NCBI GenBank assembly: GCA_032654645.1
Contig: JAULAW010000003.1
Location: forward strand, 1 to 64,000
Source: CAITJF01 sp032654645
Lineage (GTDB): Bacteria; Pseudomonadota; Gammaproteobacteria; Burkholderiales; Gallionellaceae
Direction: 5' to 3'
DNA: 64,000 nt
A program made the position numbers and the translations under genes. Positions 1 through 8,831 of this stretch are shown in pieces (position 1 is the stretch's first letter; each line of letters begins with the position of its first letter). The notes under the pieces are model-generated. The model was not told the origin of the DNA. It did no database searches and was given only the letters and a program-made list of their open reading frames with translations.

Positions 1-797
<797 letters not shown>

Positions 798-936
798 ATA
801 ATATTAAGCAAAGGCGTGATTAAACGCGCCGCTACAAGTGAGACGTTTCGCAATGACAAGCAATCAAAACCTAATACTTCTTCCAGTTGATGGCCGATTG
901 ATTACCGGATAACGGTAAGCACTCAGCCGACAGTTA

Positions 937-1053
937 TGTCTGACGACCATAGCGAGTTGGTACCACTCCTTCCCATCCCGAACAGGACAGTGAAACGACT
1001 TTGCGCCGATGATAGTGTACATACGTATGTGAAAGTAGGTCATCGTCAGACTC
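937..1053 (+). rRNA. rrf: 5S ribosomal RNA
   Basis: The terminal helix is formed by GTCTGACGACC at the 5' end and GGTCATCGTCAGAC at the 3' end. Between them are the conserved CACTCCTTCCCATCCCGAAC and AGTGAAACGACTTTGCGCCGATGATAGTG regions of 5S rRNA. It lies about 140 bases after the 23S end and is followed at once by a strong terminator, so it is the last gene of the rrn operon. Confidence 0.96.
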
Positions 1054-1059
1054 CTTAAT

Positions 1060-1096
1060 AAACACAAAAGCCCTCCTCGTGAGGGCTTTTGTGTTT
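1060..1096 (+). terminator. rrn operon terminator 1
   Basis: AAACACAAAAGCCCTC and GAGGGCTTTTGTGTTT form a perfect 16-bp stem around a five-base loop, seven bases after the 5S gene. The arms are themselves A-rich and T-rich, giving an intrinsic (possibly bidirectional) terminator. Confidence 0.85.
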
Positions 1097-1204
1097 ATGG
1101 CGTTTAATGTTGGCCTACTTGAACGCAGTGACAACACGCGCCACAGGCGCTTGTTGCGGTGGAGACTCATATCGGTTTCATCGATGTGATGTCGAAACCA
1201 AAGC

Positions 1205-1223
1205 AGGTCATCGTCAGACTCCT
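1205..1223 (+). pseudogene. remnant of a second 5S rRNA 3' tail
   Basis: AGGTCATCGTCAGACTCCT is an exact 19-base copy of the end of the 5S gene at 1037-1055. The bases before it (GATGTCGAAACCAAAGC) only loosely recall the matching part of 5S. It is followed by its own terminator, as a complete 5S would be. The simplest reading is a tandem 5S duplication that has lost all but its tail; a terminator unit copied from another rrn operon is the alternative. Confidence 0.6.
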
Positions 1224-1268
1224 ACAAAGCGAAACACCCCGCCAAAAGCGGGGTGTTTCGCTTTGTAG
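1222..1268 (+). terminator. second terminator after the rrn operon
   Basis: CTACAAAGCGAAACACCCCGC and its complement form a perfect stem of about 21 bp around a five-base CAAAA loop. It starts at the last bases of the 5S-tail remnant. It may work in both directions, since rsmI converges on it from the right. Confidence 0.85.
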
Positions 1269-1368
1269 GTTTGATGTGTGAAGTACTGCCACGAAGTGGC
1301 AAGACGACCGCAAAGCGGAATTCTTGTGGCGTACACTAACTTGTGCAGCAAATTACGAGGTGGCGAAA

Positions 1369-2235
1369 TTATTCATGTTTTTTTAGTTGAATTGCGCGTT
1401 GATAAAGTTCGTTGCGCCCAACCCCGGTAATCTGCACGGCCAGTTGCACCGCCTGCTTGAGTGGTAGCTCTTTCAACAATAGCGTCAGGATACGCTCAGC
1501 TTCCGCATCCAATCTTTCCCGTTGTGCTGCCGCACCGGATACCAGCACCACGAATTCGCCGCGTTGGCGGTTTGGATCACCGTTCAGCCATTCCATTGCT
1601 TCTGCCAAAGTACAACGATGGATACTTTCGAACATCTTGGTGATCTCGCGCGCTAACACGATTTGGCGCCCCCCCCCGAAAACCGTATGCAGATCGGCAA
1701 CGCATTCGAGAATGCGATGCGGCGCTTCGTAAAACACCAGTGTGTAGGGTAAAGTATCGAGGCTTTGAAGTGCGTGGCAACGCGCAGCGGACTTGTTGGG
1801 CAGAAAACCGTAAAACAGGAAATGCGGCGCAGCCAACCCGGCGGCGGACAGCGCCGCCAATGAGGCGTTCGCGCCCGGGATGGGAACCACACGGAAGCCA
1901 TCCTTGCGCACCGCTTCCACCAGTAACGCGCCGGGATCACTCACCGCCGGTGTGCCCGCATCACTTATCAGCACCACCGACTGGCCTTGCTTAAGAAGCG
2001 CAACGACCTTCTCCGCTGCGCCACGCTCGTTGTGCTGGTGCAACGACATCAGACGGTTCGCGGCGATACCGTAATGCGTTAGCAGGTGCGCGGAGGTGCG
2101 TGTGTCCTCGGCGGCAATCACATCGGAGGACGCCAGTATATCCAGCGCACGCAAACTAATATCACGTAGATTCCCAATTGGGGTGGCAACTACATATAAT
2201 GCGCAATCCAATTTTTGTTTTTGCCCGCTATGCAC
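1369..2235 (-). CDS. rsmI: 16S rRNA (cytidine(1402)-2'-O)-methyltransferase RsmI
   Basis: The 288-residue protein has the SAM-dependent tetrapyrrole-methylase fold signatures of RsmI: LYVVATPIGNLRDISLRA at residues 13-30, AAEDTRTSAHLL, a long VLISDAGTPAVSDPG segment and VVPIPGANASLAALSAAGL. RsmI methylates the ribose of C1402 in 16S rRNA at the decoding centre. Length fits the family. The frame opens with GTG at 2235, so its 5' end overlaps the start of the divergent lpoA-like gene by a few bases; a TTG at residue 9 is an alternative start. The divergent rsmI / lpoA-yraN-diaA-dolP order matches E. coli yraL / yraMNOP. Confidence 0.95.
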   Translation of the reverse strand: MHSGQKQKLDCALYVVATPIGNLRDISLRALDILASSDVIAAEDTRTSAHLLTHYGIAANRLMSLHQHNERGAAEKVVALLKQGQSVVLISDAGTPAVSDPGALLVEAVRKDGFRVVPIPGANASLAALSAAGLAAPHFLFYGFLPNKSAARCHALQSLDTLPYTLVFYEAPHRILECVADLHTVFGGGRQIVLAREITKMFESIHRCTLAEAMEWLNGDPNRQRGEFVVLVSGAAAQRERLDAEAERILTLLLKELPLKQAVQLAVQITGVGRNELYQRAIQLKKHE

Positions 2236-3309
2236 CGTAATTCCTTCTGGTTCATTTTGGTCACGGCACTATACGTGAACGGACTGGCTTATGCCACTGA
2301 CGAAACACTCGTCGAAGCAGAAAAACCCGAGCCCCACATTGCGCTGTTGTTGCCGCTCAAATCGGCAATATTTGGGCGCGCCGCCGAGGCTGTACAGCAA
2401 GGCTTCATGGTTGCGGCAAATAACCGGCCCCTGCCAATGCCGATCAGAGTATATGGGTGTGTTGATGAAAGCAAAGACATTGTCGCACTTTACCAGTATG
2501 CCATCGCAAACGGCGCGCGCGCTGTAGCCGGGCCGCTGACGCGCGACGGTGTGGCGGCGCTGGCATCCGATCCCGGGATCGTCGTGCCGACCTTGGCGCT
2601 CAATACCGGCGAAGCAAAAGGCTCAGGCAAGCTGTATTTTTTTGGCTTGACTGCGGAAGCGGAGGCACGCCAGACCGCAAAACTTGCCACAGCGGCAAAC
2701 CTGCACAGTGCGATCATCGTCAGTCACGGCACTCCTCTATCTATGCGGCTATCCCAGGCCTTCGCCGATGAATGGAGAATTTTGGGCGGCAACATCGCAA
2801 TGGAGATGCTGTACAAAGATGATCCTGCAGTACTGGCCGACCTACCCGAAGCGCCAGACAATATGATTTTTCTTGCAGCCGATTCGAAAACAGCCCGTCT
2901 GATTCATCCCTATCTGAACATTGCCATTCCGGTTTACGCCACCTCGCAATTATTCAATGGCAACGCCGATACGCTGACCAACTATGATCTCAACAACACC
3001 CGGTTTGTGGATATGCCCTGGCTATTGCAATATGACCATCCGGCAGTGATGATTTACCCGCGCGCCAATCCGCCACTGGAAACGAGTATGGAACGGCTTT
3101 ATGCGCTCGGCATTGACGCTTTCCGCCTGCTGCAAATTATGCTCGACGACAGTTATCACACTGCTCTGCCGCTGGACGGCGTAACCGGCATCATCCAACT
3201 GAATGACAGCCACCAGTTTCAGCGTGAAGCCATCCCGGCGCAGATTAAACTGGGGCGCAGCCAATTGCTGGATCCCCGACCGTCATACACCGCACCGTAC
3301 CTGCCATGA
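2230..3309 (+). CDS. lpoA: LpoA/LppC-family penicillin-binding protein activator
   Basis: The 359-residue product starts at ATG 2230 with a signal peptide (MHRNSFWFILVTALYVNGLAYA) and goes directly into the type I periplasmic-binding fold of the LppC family (HIALLLPLKSAIFGRAAEAV near residue 35). E. coli LpoA activates the peptidoglycan synthase PBP1A from the outer membrane. This protein is shorter than E. coli LpoA because the N-terminal TPR-like domain is absent, and I see no lipobox cysteine, so it looks soluble and periplasmic. It begins the cluster that continues with yraN, diaA and dolP. The family and synteny are clear; the PBP1A activator role is inferred. Confidence 0.8.
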   Translation: MHRNSFWFILVTALYVNGLAYATDETLVEAEKPEPHIALLLPLKSAIFGRAAEAVQQGFMVAANNRPLPMPIRVYGCVDESKDIVALYQYAIANGARAVAGPLTRDGVAALASDPGIVVPTLALNTGEAKGSGKLYFFGLTAEAEARQTAKLATAANLHSAIIVSHGTPLSMRLSQAFADEWRILGGNIAMEMLYKDDPAVLADLPEAPDNMIFLAADSKTARLIHPYLNIAIPVYATSQLFNGNADTLTNYDLNNTRFVDMPWLLQYDHPAVMIYPRANPPLETSMERLYALGIDAFRLLQIMLDDSYHTALPLDGVTGIIQLNDSHQFQREAIPAQIKLGRSQLLDPRPSYTAPYLP

Positions 3310-3322
3310 GCACTCCGGAATT

Positions 3323-3667
3323 ATGAGTGCGCGGGGCATGCAGGCTGAAATGCTGGCAGCGCAATTTCTGCAGCATCAGGGGCTCAAACTGTTGCAACAA
3401 AATTATCGCTGCCGTTTTGGAGAGATTGATCTGATCCTGAAAGATGGCGATGCGCTGGTATTTGCTGAAGTTCGTTTGCGCAGCCGGAGCGATTTCGGAG
3501 GCGCGGCAGCCAGTATCAATACGGCCAAACAAGCCAAACTGGTGCGCGCCGCACAGCATTATCTTGCCACACTGGCCCACATCCCGCCCTGCCGCTTCGA
3601 TGCGGTGCTGCTGCAAGCAACGGACGGTAGCGGCATCGAGTGGGTCAGGGATGCTTTTGGCAGCTAA
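3323..3667 (+). CDS. yraN: YraN family (UPF0102) endonuclease-like protein
   Basis: The 114-residue protein has the UPF0102 pattern: GMQAEMLAAQFLQHQGLKLL, then NYRCRFGEIDLILKDGDALV, then FAEVRLRSRSDFGGAAASI. The Glu-Ile-Asp and Glu-Val-Arg positions match the E-x-D...E-x-K metal-binding core of the restriction-endonuclease-like fold, with Lys replaced by Arg. The frame is open further upstream, but ATG 3323 gives the family's usual N-terminus. It follows lpoA by 13 bases. The biochemical function of YraN is not settled. Confidence 0.9.
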   Translation: MSARGMQAEMLAAQFLQHQGLKLLQQNYRCRFGEIDLILKDGDALVFAEVRLRSRSDFGGAAASINTAKQAKLVRAAQHYLATLAHIPPCRFDAVLLQATDGSGIEWVRDAFGS

Positions 3668-3716
3668 TATCGGGTAATATCCACACCCAATAAACACTCG
3701 GCAGGCAAACAATAAA

Positions 3717-4307
3717 ATGAATTTGGCAAGCAGAATCCGCAAACACTTCGATGACAGCGCGCAAACCAAGCTTCAAACGAAGGATGCCTTGGCGCAGCCG
3801 ATAGCCGATGCCGCACAGTCTATGGTGGCGTGCCTGATGAACGATGGCAAAATTTTGGCTTGCGGTAACGGCGGTTCCGCCGCCGATGCGCAGCACTTTG
3901 CCGCCGAACTGGTCAACCGCTTTGAAATCGAGCGTCCCGGGCTGGCCGCCATCGCGCTGACCACCGATAGTTCGGTGCTGACTTCCATTGGCAACGATTA
4001 TGATTTCAGCCTGGTGTTTTCCAAGCAAGTGCGCGCACTCGGCATGGCAGGCGATATCCTGCTCGCCATTTCCACCAGCGGCAATTCGATCAACGTGGTC
4101 GAGGCTGTACACGCCGCACACGAACGCGACATGCGCGTTATTGCACTCACTGGCCGCGAAGGCGGAACGATGGGAGAGATACTTGCGGCTAATGACATTC
4201 ATATCTGCGTTAACACAGAAAGAACGGCGCGAATTCAGGAAGTGCACCTGCTTATATTGCACTGCCTGTGCGATGCCATTGACAATTTATTGTTAGGCGG
4301 TGAATAG
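3717..4307 (+). CDS. diaA: SIS-domain protein, DiaA / phosphoheptose isomerase family
   Basis: The 196-residue protein has a sugar-isomerase (SIS) fold with the hallmark ILACGNGGSAADAQHFAAEL at residues 46-65 and LLAISTSGNSINVVEAV near 118. GmhA makes D-glycero-D-manno-heptose 7-phosphate; its paralogue DiaA binds DnaA and times replication initiation. The yraN / diaA / dolP context matches E. coli DiaA, so I favour that name. A heptose adenylyltransferase gene lies 0.9 kb downstream, so GmhA activity stays possible. The stop overlaps the next GTG start by one base. Confidence 0.8.
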   Translation: MNLASRIRKHFDDSAQTKLQTKDALAQPIADAAQSMVACLMNDGKILACGNGGSAADAQHFAAELVNRFEIERPGLAAIALTTDSSVLTSIGNDYDFSLVFSKQVRALGMAGDILLAISTSGNSINVVEAVHAAHERDMRVIALTGREGGTMGEILAANDIHICVNTERTARIQEVHLLILHCLCDAIDNLLLGGE

Positions 4308-4876
4308 TGCGCTATCCAGTTTGCCTGCTGCTGGTTGCTGTGCTTGGCACGTTGCAGGGTTGTTTTTTTCCAGTCATTGCCGCAGGGGTTGGCACAGGCG
4401 TATTAATGGCGACGGATCGCCGCACTGCCGGTGCCTACATTGAGGATGAGGGCATCGAAAACAAGGCAATTAGCCAGATAAACGTTAAATACAGCAATAC
4501 CGCGCATGTGAATGCCACCAGCTTCAACCGCCATGTGCTTATCACCGGCGAGGCGCCAAATGAAAAAGCCAGGGTCGAGATTGGGCAAATCGTCGCAAGT
4601 GTGCCCAATGTAAAGGCGGTTAGCAACGAACTAGTGGTATCGGGTACCACCGGCATCGCTTCGCGCAGCAGTGACAGCATCATCACCGGAGATGTGAAAC
4701 TGCACTTTCTCAACAACGACGTGTTTCAGCCTGAACACGTCAAGATAATTACCGAAAACGGCACGGTGTTCCTGATGGGCCTGGTTTATCGCAAGGAAGC
4801 TGAAGCCGCCACCGGGATCGCCAGCACTACGAGCGGCGTGCTGCGCGTGGTAAAGGTGTTTGAATACCTCGATTAA
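4307..4876 (+). CDS. dolP: DolP-like lipoprotein with two BON domains
   Basis: The 189-residue product begins with a lipoprotein signal (VLGTLQGC, Cys at residue 19). Two BON domains follow, about residues 55-110 and 125-185, each with the motif of the family (VLITGEAPNEKARVEIGQIV; GTVFLMGLVYRKEAEAATGI). E. coli DolP (YraP) is an outer-membrane lipoprotein that supports envelope integrity. The GTG start overlaps the diaA stop by one base, so translation is probably coupled. The gene closes the yraLMNOP-type cluster. Confidence 0.88.
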   Translation: MRYPVCLLLVAVLGTLQGCFFPVIAAGVGTGVLMATDRRTAGAYIEDEGIENKAISQINVKYSNTAHVNATSFNRHVLITGEAPNEKARVEIGQIVASVPNVKAVSNELVVSGTTGIASRSSDSIITGDVKLHFLNNDVFQPEHVKIITENGTVFLMGLVYRKEAEAATGIASTTSGVLRVVKVFEYLD

Positions 4877-5251
4877 AAACTACTGATATGACTACTAGCC
4901 ATCTGACTAACCCAGACGCTGGGCAAGTCATTGGTTATGCGAGGCGATGATGCTGCGTTGGAAACCCTCGAAAAATGCTCATTTACTAAATGTAAACCGC
5001 ATCTGCGACACGTTACTGGCCAGCCCTCTATCCAACTTTCCCCCAGAGGGGGAAAGGGCGATCGCATCCTCTCCCTCCGGGAGAGGATTGAGGTGAGGGA
5101 CTCTGCCAGCCGCTTGCGGGAGCAGATACAGGCCGCACTTCCCGCGCCAGAGGGCTACGCCCCACCGTGTCAGGGTGGCTACTTTTTTGCCGATTTCCGC
5201 CTTGCCTGATCGCCTCTCGCTACGTTTTTCAATACCCTGTTAAATATCCCG
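4877..5251. other. gene-free spacer with palindromic repeat block
   Basis: No convincing gene is visible in these 375 bases. From about 5030 to 5100 lies a C/G-rich palindromic stretch with TCTCCCTCCGGGAGAGG and CCCCCAGAGGGGG hairpins. Related sequence occurs inside the 176-bp MITEs and near 39430-39510 and 47210-47300. It looks like dispersed repeat DNA. Confidence 0.6.
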
Positions 5252-5731
5252 GTGAAAACAAACTTCGAGCAAAAAATTTGCACCCGCACAGATTTTCCGG
5301 CGCGTGTTGCCGCACTGCCGCGCCCACTGGTGTTCACCAACGGCTGTTTTGATGTGCTGCACCGTGGGCATGTTACATACCTGGCACAGGCGCGTGCATT
5401 GGGGGCGTCGCTGGTGGTGGGAGTGAACAGCGATGCTTCGGTAAAACGGCTGGGCAAGGGCGAAGATCGCCCACTGAATTCACAGGAAGACCGCATGTCA
5501 GTTTTGGCCGCGCTGCAAGCGGTCAGCCTGGTCGCACTGTTCGACGAAGATACACCGCTGGAATTGATTCTCGCCTGCCGCCCCGACATATTAGTAAAGG
5601 GTGGCGACTGGACACCGGACAAGATTGTCGGGGCACGCGAAGTACAGGGCTGGGGCGGCGCGGTGCGCAGCATCCCGTTCCTGCACGAGCGCTCCACCAC
5701 TGCGTTGTTGAAGAAAATCCGCAGCCTCTAG
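5252..5731 (+). CDS. rfaE2: D-glycero-beta-D-manno-heptose 1-phosphate adenylyltransferase
   Basis: The 159-residue protein is a nucleotidyltransferase with the CTP/ATP-transferase HxGH motif (NGCFDVLHRGHVTYLAQAR near residue 30) and LVVGVNSDASVKRLGKG, DRPLNSQEDR and RPDILVKGGDW. It corresponds to the C-terminal half of HldE and would make ADP-heptose for the lipopolysaccharide inner core. The kinase half is not here, so the organism probably uses split HldA/HldC-type genes. Start is GTG. The last base of its TAG stop is the first base of a MITE (5731-5841), so the insertion fixed this gene's end. Confidence 0.92.
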   Translation: MKTNFEQKICTRTDFPARVAALPRPLVFTNGCFDVLHRGHVTYLAQARALGASLVVGVNSDASVKRLGKGEDRPLNSQEDRMSVLAALQAVSLVALFDEDTPLELILACRPDILVKGGDWTPDKIVGAREVQGWGGAVRSIPFLHERSTTALLKKIRSL

Positions 5732-5841
5732 GGAAACACGGATTAATTCGTCATCCCCGCGTAGGCGGGGATCCAGTGCCTTTATTTGACTGGGTTCCCG
5801 CCTTCGCGGGAACGACAAAACCGAATAAATCTGCGCTTCCC
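5731..5841 (+). mobile_element. 111-bp MITE, family 1, copy 1
   Basis: The element starts GGGAAACACGGATT and ends AATCTGCGCTTCCC, imperfect terminal inverted repeats, and is flanked by TA on both sides (5729-5730 and 5842-5843) within a CTAG context. Two internal hairpins (CATCCCCGCG/CGCGGGGAT type and GTTCCCGCC/GGCGGGAAC type) fill the middle. Near-identical copies lie at 24234-24344 and, inverted, at 28546-28656. TA duplication with a CTAG target is typical of IS630/Tc1-type transposases, so I infer mobilisation in trans by such an element; none is in the window. Confidence 0.8.
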
Positions 5842-5843
5842 TA

Positions 5844-6029
5844 GCGCTTGACTTCGGGCGATACACCCCGGTCACATAGGTCGGGCTTTAGCCAGGCATG
5901 TCGGGTTGGCTTTGCATAGCCATTCGACTAGGCCGCACCCGCAAGGGTGCATCCCCGCCAGGTTCCCGCTGCTGCGCAGCGACCATGGCGAGACAAACGG
6001 CAAGTCGCTGGTTAAAATCCGACATACTT
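5844..6029. other. short spacer, no gene seen
   Basis: The spacer after MITE copy 1 holds fragments of a dispersed palindrome (GGTCGGGCTTTAGCC...GCATGTCGGGTT) that is also the core of the element at 28400-28538. No gene or clear terminator is visible for the gene ending at 6030 on the minus strand. Confidence 0.4.
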
Positions 6030-7094
6030 TCAGAGAACATTCACCGACTTATTGAGAAACTCGCCGTAGCGATTCGCCGCTTCAGCGAAGCTTTTCTGGT
6101 CAGCCATGTTCAAGATGGTGAATGGCATCACGGTAATTTCGATTCCCGCTTTCTTGATGGTGCGCTTCCACGTTCCCACCACGCGCCCATTGATGATAAT
6201 AGTCGAGGCGAACATGCCGTTGCCGCCCGGGCAGACCTTTTCAGCATGTGCCTTGTCGAGCACCGCGTTGCGGTCTTGGTAGCCCAGCAGGTATTCGTCG
6301 AAACCGGGCAGTGCAAACGCACTCGCCACTTCTTTCGGCAAGGTGATATCAGGCGGCATCCAGTAGGTTTGTTTTTTCACCGACTCTTGCACCAAGTTTG
6401 ATTTGACCGCATCGAATCCGGCACGCGCATCACCCGCGCTCAAGCCTGACCACCAGATGAAATCCTGCAAAGTAGCCGGGCCGCGACTGGTGACATAGCG
6501 TAGCGCCAGTTCGGCAAGCGCCTCGTCGCGGGGTATTATTTTGGCCGGTGCGGCCCATTCGTCGAGCAGTGCGAAAGTCTGTTCCTTGTTCCTCATAGCG
6601 GCAAAGCAAATCAGGCCGTGCAGCGCGGAGTTCCACAGGATGTGATAACCGCGTTGCTTGGCGGAGGAGATGTTCGCGCGTTCCAGCAAGGCATATAGTT
6701 CGTCGCGGGTCTTTTGTTTGCCGCCGCGCAAGGCTTTGATAAAAACTTCGCGGCTACGCGCTAGAGTCTTGTCGTCCAGTTCAAGCCGCTGGCGGCGAAG
6801 CGCACTGCCCGCGATATTCTTGGGTGAGGTCAATGCAAGTATCCAGCGCACTTCCGCCACTGCAACGAAGTGCAAGGTGCCGCGCATCGGCCAAGTGCGC
6901 AGTATCTTGCGCTCGTTTATCGCGCGCTCCACGTCGGCATCGGTGGCGTTCTGCAGGCGCAGTCCGATAGACCATTTTGCACCGGAATAGTCCTGCCCCT
7001 GAATCCCGCCCATCCATGCAACAATTTGTTCCGGCTTGTCGAAGCGTGTTCTCGCAATCTGTTGGTTGTGCAAGCGGAGTGCGGCAATGTTCAT
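6030..7094 (-). CDS. winged-helix protein of the AlkZ/HTH_42 DNA glycosylase superfamily
   Basis: The 354-residue protein matches the widespread winged-helix DNA-binding family (HTH_42) that includes the glycosylases AlkZ and YcaQ/AlkX. Visible landmarks are MGGIQGQDYSGAKWSIGLR at residues 28-46, ILRTWPMRGTLHFV near 64, and a C-terminal LPGFDEYLLGYQDR and GNGMFASTIIINGRVVGTWK. AlkZ enzymes use a Q-x-Q motif in the first winged helix to unhook DNA crosslinks; the IQGQD here could be that motif. The fold is well supported, the glycosylase activity is inference. It stands alone, transcribed toward the MITE at 5731. Confidence 0.72.
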   Translation of the reverse strand: MNIAALRLHNQQIARTRFDKPEQIVAWMGGIQGQDYSGAKWSIGLRLQNATDADVERAINERKILRTWPMRGTLHFVAVAEVRWILALTSPKNIAGSALRRQRLELDDKTLARSREVFIKALRGGKQKTRDELYALLERANISSAKQRGYHILWNSALHGLICFAAMRNKEQTFALLDEWAAPAKIIPRDEALAELALRYVTSRGPATLQDFIWWSGLSAGDARAGFDAVKSNLVQESVKKQTYWMPPDITLPKEVASAFALPGFDEYLLGYQDRNAVLDKAHAEKVCPGGNGMFASTIIINGRVVGTWKRTIKKAGIEITVMPFTILNMADQKSFAEAANRYGEFLNKSVNVL

Positions 7095-7331
7095 GTGATG
7101 CCTCCTGCATTAGTTGCTCGGGGTGGTATAGCCTAAGCCTGTCCTGAGCTAAGCCGAATGGTCGAAGCATTTCGCCATTTCTTCGACTCCGCTACGCTCG
7201 GGGCGAACGGGCATCAAACATAACTTGGCCATATCAATAACCGCAGAATCGGGAGCATATTGATTATTTAATGATATGGGCGTAGTTTGCCAACTCATTG
7301 TGCGGAGCACGCATTTTTCCATGGGGCTTAC
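7095..7331. other. spacer with dispersed repeat
   Basis: No gene is visible. From about 7130 to 7215 it contains a dispersed intergenic repeat (CTGTCCTGAGCTAAGCCGAA ... CTTCGACTCCGCTACGCTC) that recurs in diverged form at about 39770-39915. Confidence 0.5.
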
Positions 7332-7739
7332 ATGAGAATTCAGGGAATATTTTCATATTTGATCATGATGGTTATCATGGCAAGCTTTGGTGGTTGCGTG
7401 TCAGAAGGTTATTCCTATGCGAAGGATCCCAATATTGTCCGCAAATGGGATGTAATTATCACCGATATAGAACCCCGTGAAATTCTTAATACAACAGCAG
7501 TATTCTGGGTTGGCCCGTTTGAGAATGATGAAAAAAGAGGGCTAAAAATTTCTTTTAAAGAAGCGGGTGATGGGATCAAAATGACCATTGTTCAGCCGTC
7601 GAGCAGGCACTATAAACTGCAAGTGGGTCAGCGTGCAGTTTATATTGCAGACAAGGGCCAGGTATGGATCCAGCCAACCGACTATCCGTTGCCTTCTGAT
7701 TTTGCTACCACAGGCACTGGAAATACGCGCAACAAATAG
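7332..7739 (+). CDS. small lipoprotein of unknown function
   Basis: Starting at ATG 7332 the product is 135 residues with a lipoprotein signal (IMMVIMASFGGC, Cys at about residue 22). The mature part has a beta-rich pattern (WDVIITDIEPREILNTTAVF, YKLQVGQRAVYIADKGQVWI). I do not recognise the family. An ATG 45 bases upstream is in frame but would disrupt the signal peptide. No partner gene is obvious; wrbA follows after about 190 bases. Confidence 0.7.
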   Translation: MRIQGIFSYLIMMVIMASFGGCVSEGYSYAKDPNIVRKWDVIITDIEPREILNTTAVFWVGPFENDEKRGLKISFKEAGDGIKMTIVQPSSRHYKLQVGQRAVYIADKGQVWIQPTDYPLPSDFATTGTGNTRNK

Positions 7740-7847
7740 AAGTTTTTTCGACCTTGCTGTGCCACCCACATGAGGGCGACTACCAAACTTCACAGCGCCT
7801 TGTCATTGCCCCGGCTCATTTGTAATAATTATTCTAGGGAGATCATA

Positions 7848-7934
7848 ATGCCCGAATCAGCAAAACTCGGACACAAGATAAACAAAGCCACCTGCGATGC
7901 GGAAGTGTCAACTCATACAAGGAGACAGTCATGA
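7848..7934 (+). CDS. candidate small ORF coupled to wrbA
   Basis: ATG 7848 has an AGGGAG ribosome-binding site seven bases before it and opens a 28-codon frame (MPESAKLGHKINKATCDAEV...). Its TGA stop overlaps the wrbA ATG as ATGA, the classic arrangement for translational coupling. No family is recognised. It could be a leader peptide controlling wrbA or a chance frame. Confidence 0.35.
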   Translation: MPESAKLGHKINKATCDAEVSTHTRRQS

Positions 7935-8551
7935 AAACAACTAAAGTGCTGGTGCTGTACTATTCAAGCTACGGCCACATCGAAACTATGTCGCAAGCGA
8001 TTGCTGCTGGCGCGCGCGAGGCGGCGGATACCGAGGTTGCAATCAAACGCGTGGCGGAATTGATGCCCGAGGATGTGGCGCGCAAGGCTGGCATCAAGCT
8101 GGATCAGGCCGCGCCCATCGCCACACCCGATGAACTCGGCAACTACGACGCCATCATCTTCGGCACACCGACGCGTTTCGGCAACATGGCGGCGCAGATG
8201 CGCAACTTCCTCGACCAGACTGGCGGACTTTGGATGAAAGGCGCGCTGATCGGCAAGGTCGGCAGTGTGTTCACCTCCAGCGCCACCCAGCATGGCGGGC
8301 AGGAAAGCACCATCCTCTCATTCCATACCACCCTGCTGCATCATGGCATGGTGATCGTCGGCGTGCCCTATTCCTGCGCCGACCAGATGCGCAACGATGA
8401 AATCACCGGGGGATCACCGTACGGCTCCAGCACCATCGCAGGTGGCGACGGCAAGCGCCAGCCATCCCCCAACGAACTCGGGATCGCGCGCTTTCAAGGC
8501 AGGCATGTCGCACAAATTGCGCGCAATCTTTTAATTGGAAGACAAAGCTAA
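7931..8551 (+). CDS. wrbA: NAD(P)H:quinone oxidoreductase WrbA
   Basis: The 206-residue flavodoxin-fold protein has the FMN phosphate-binding stretch YYSSYGHIETMSQAIAAGA at residues 10-28, FGTPTRFGNMAAQMRNFLDQ near 77, and FTSSATQHGGQESTILSFH near 116, all typical of WrbA. WrbA reduces quinones by two electrons using NAD(P)H and limits oxidative stress. Length is that of the family. The start overlaps a possible upstream small ORF, and GGAGAC lies just before the ATG. Confidence 0.95.
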   Translation: MKTTKVLVLYYSSYGHIETMSQAIAAGAREAADTEVAIKRVAELMPEDVARKAGIKLDQAAPIATPDELGNYDAIIFGTPTRFGNMAAQMRNFLDQTGGLWMKGALIGKVGSVFTSSATQHGGQESTILSFHTTLLHHGMVIVGVPYSCADQMRNDEITGGSPYGSSTIAGGDGKRQPSPNELGIARFQGRHVAQIARNLLIGRQS

Positions 8552-8563
8552 GCTACACGGCAC

Positions 8564-8597
8564 ACCGAGTTCACAGAGGCCACTCTCTGAACTCGGT
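8564..8597 (+). terminator. hairpin after wrbA
   Basis: ACCGAGTTCA...TGAACTCGGT forms a 10-bp stem, extended by AGAG/CTCT after a mismatch, 13 bases after the wrbA stop. There is no clear T-run, so it may be a weak or bidirectional terminator between wrbA and the converging small genes. Confidence 0.5.
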
Positions 8598-8642
8598 TCG
8601 CAGTTGCGCATGGAATCGTGCAAACAGTACGTCTACACGAGG

Positions 8643-8831
8643 TCATTTAACTTGTTTGCGCTCGCTTGCGCGAATCAATAATTCAATGGTTGTTTCGAGT
8701 TTTATCATACGTTCAGTTAAATTCTCAATCTTGGTCTGCTGTGCCTTAATGACCTCACCTTGACGAACAACCTTATCCTCCAGTTTGATCATCGATGTCA
8801 GCGCACCCCACACACGTTCGGTAACACCCAT
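8643..8831 (-). CDS. small coiled-coil protein of unknown function
   Basis: The 62-residue product is almost entirely a predicted coiled coil (KLEDKVVRQGEVIKAQQTKI, then ENLTERMIKLETTIELLIRA). Its start overlaps the end of the upstream ribbon-helix-helix gene by one base, so the two form an operon. The family is not recognised. A role as partner of the DNA-binding protein is plausible from coupling only. Confidence 0.6.
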   Translation of the reverse strand: MGVTERVWGALTSMIKLEDKVVRQGEVIKAQQTKIENLTERMIKLETTIELLIRASERKQVK

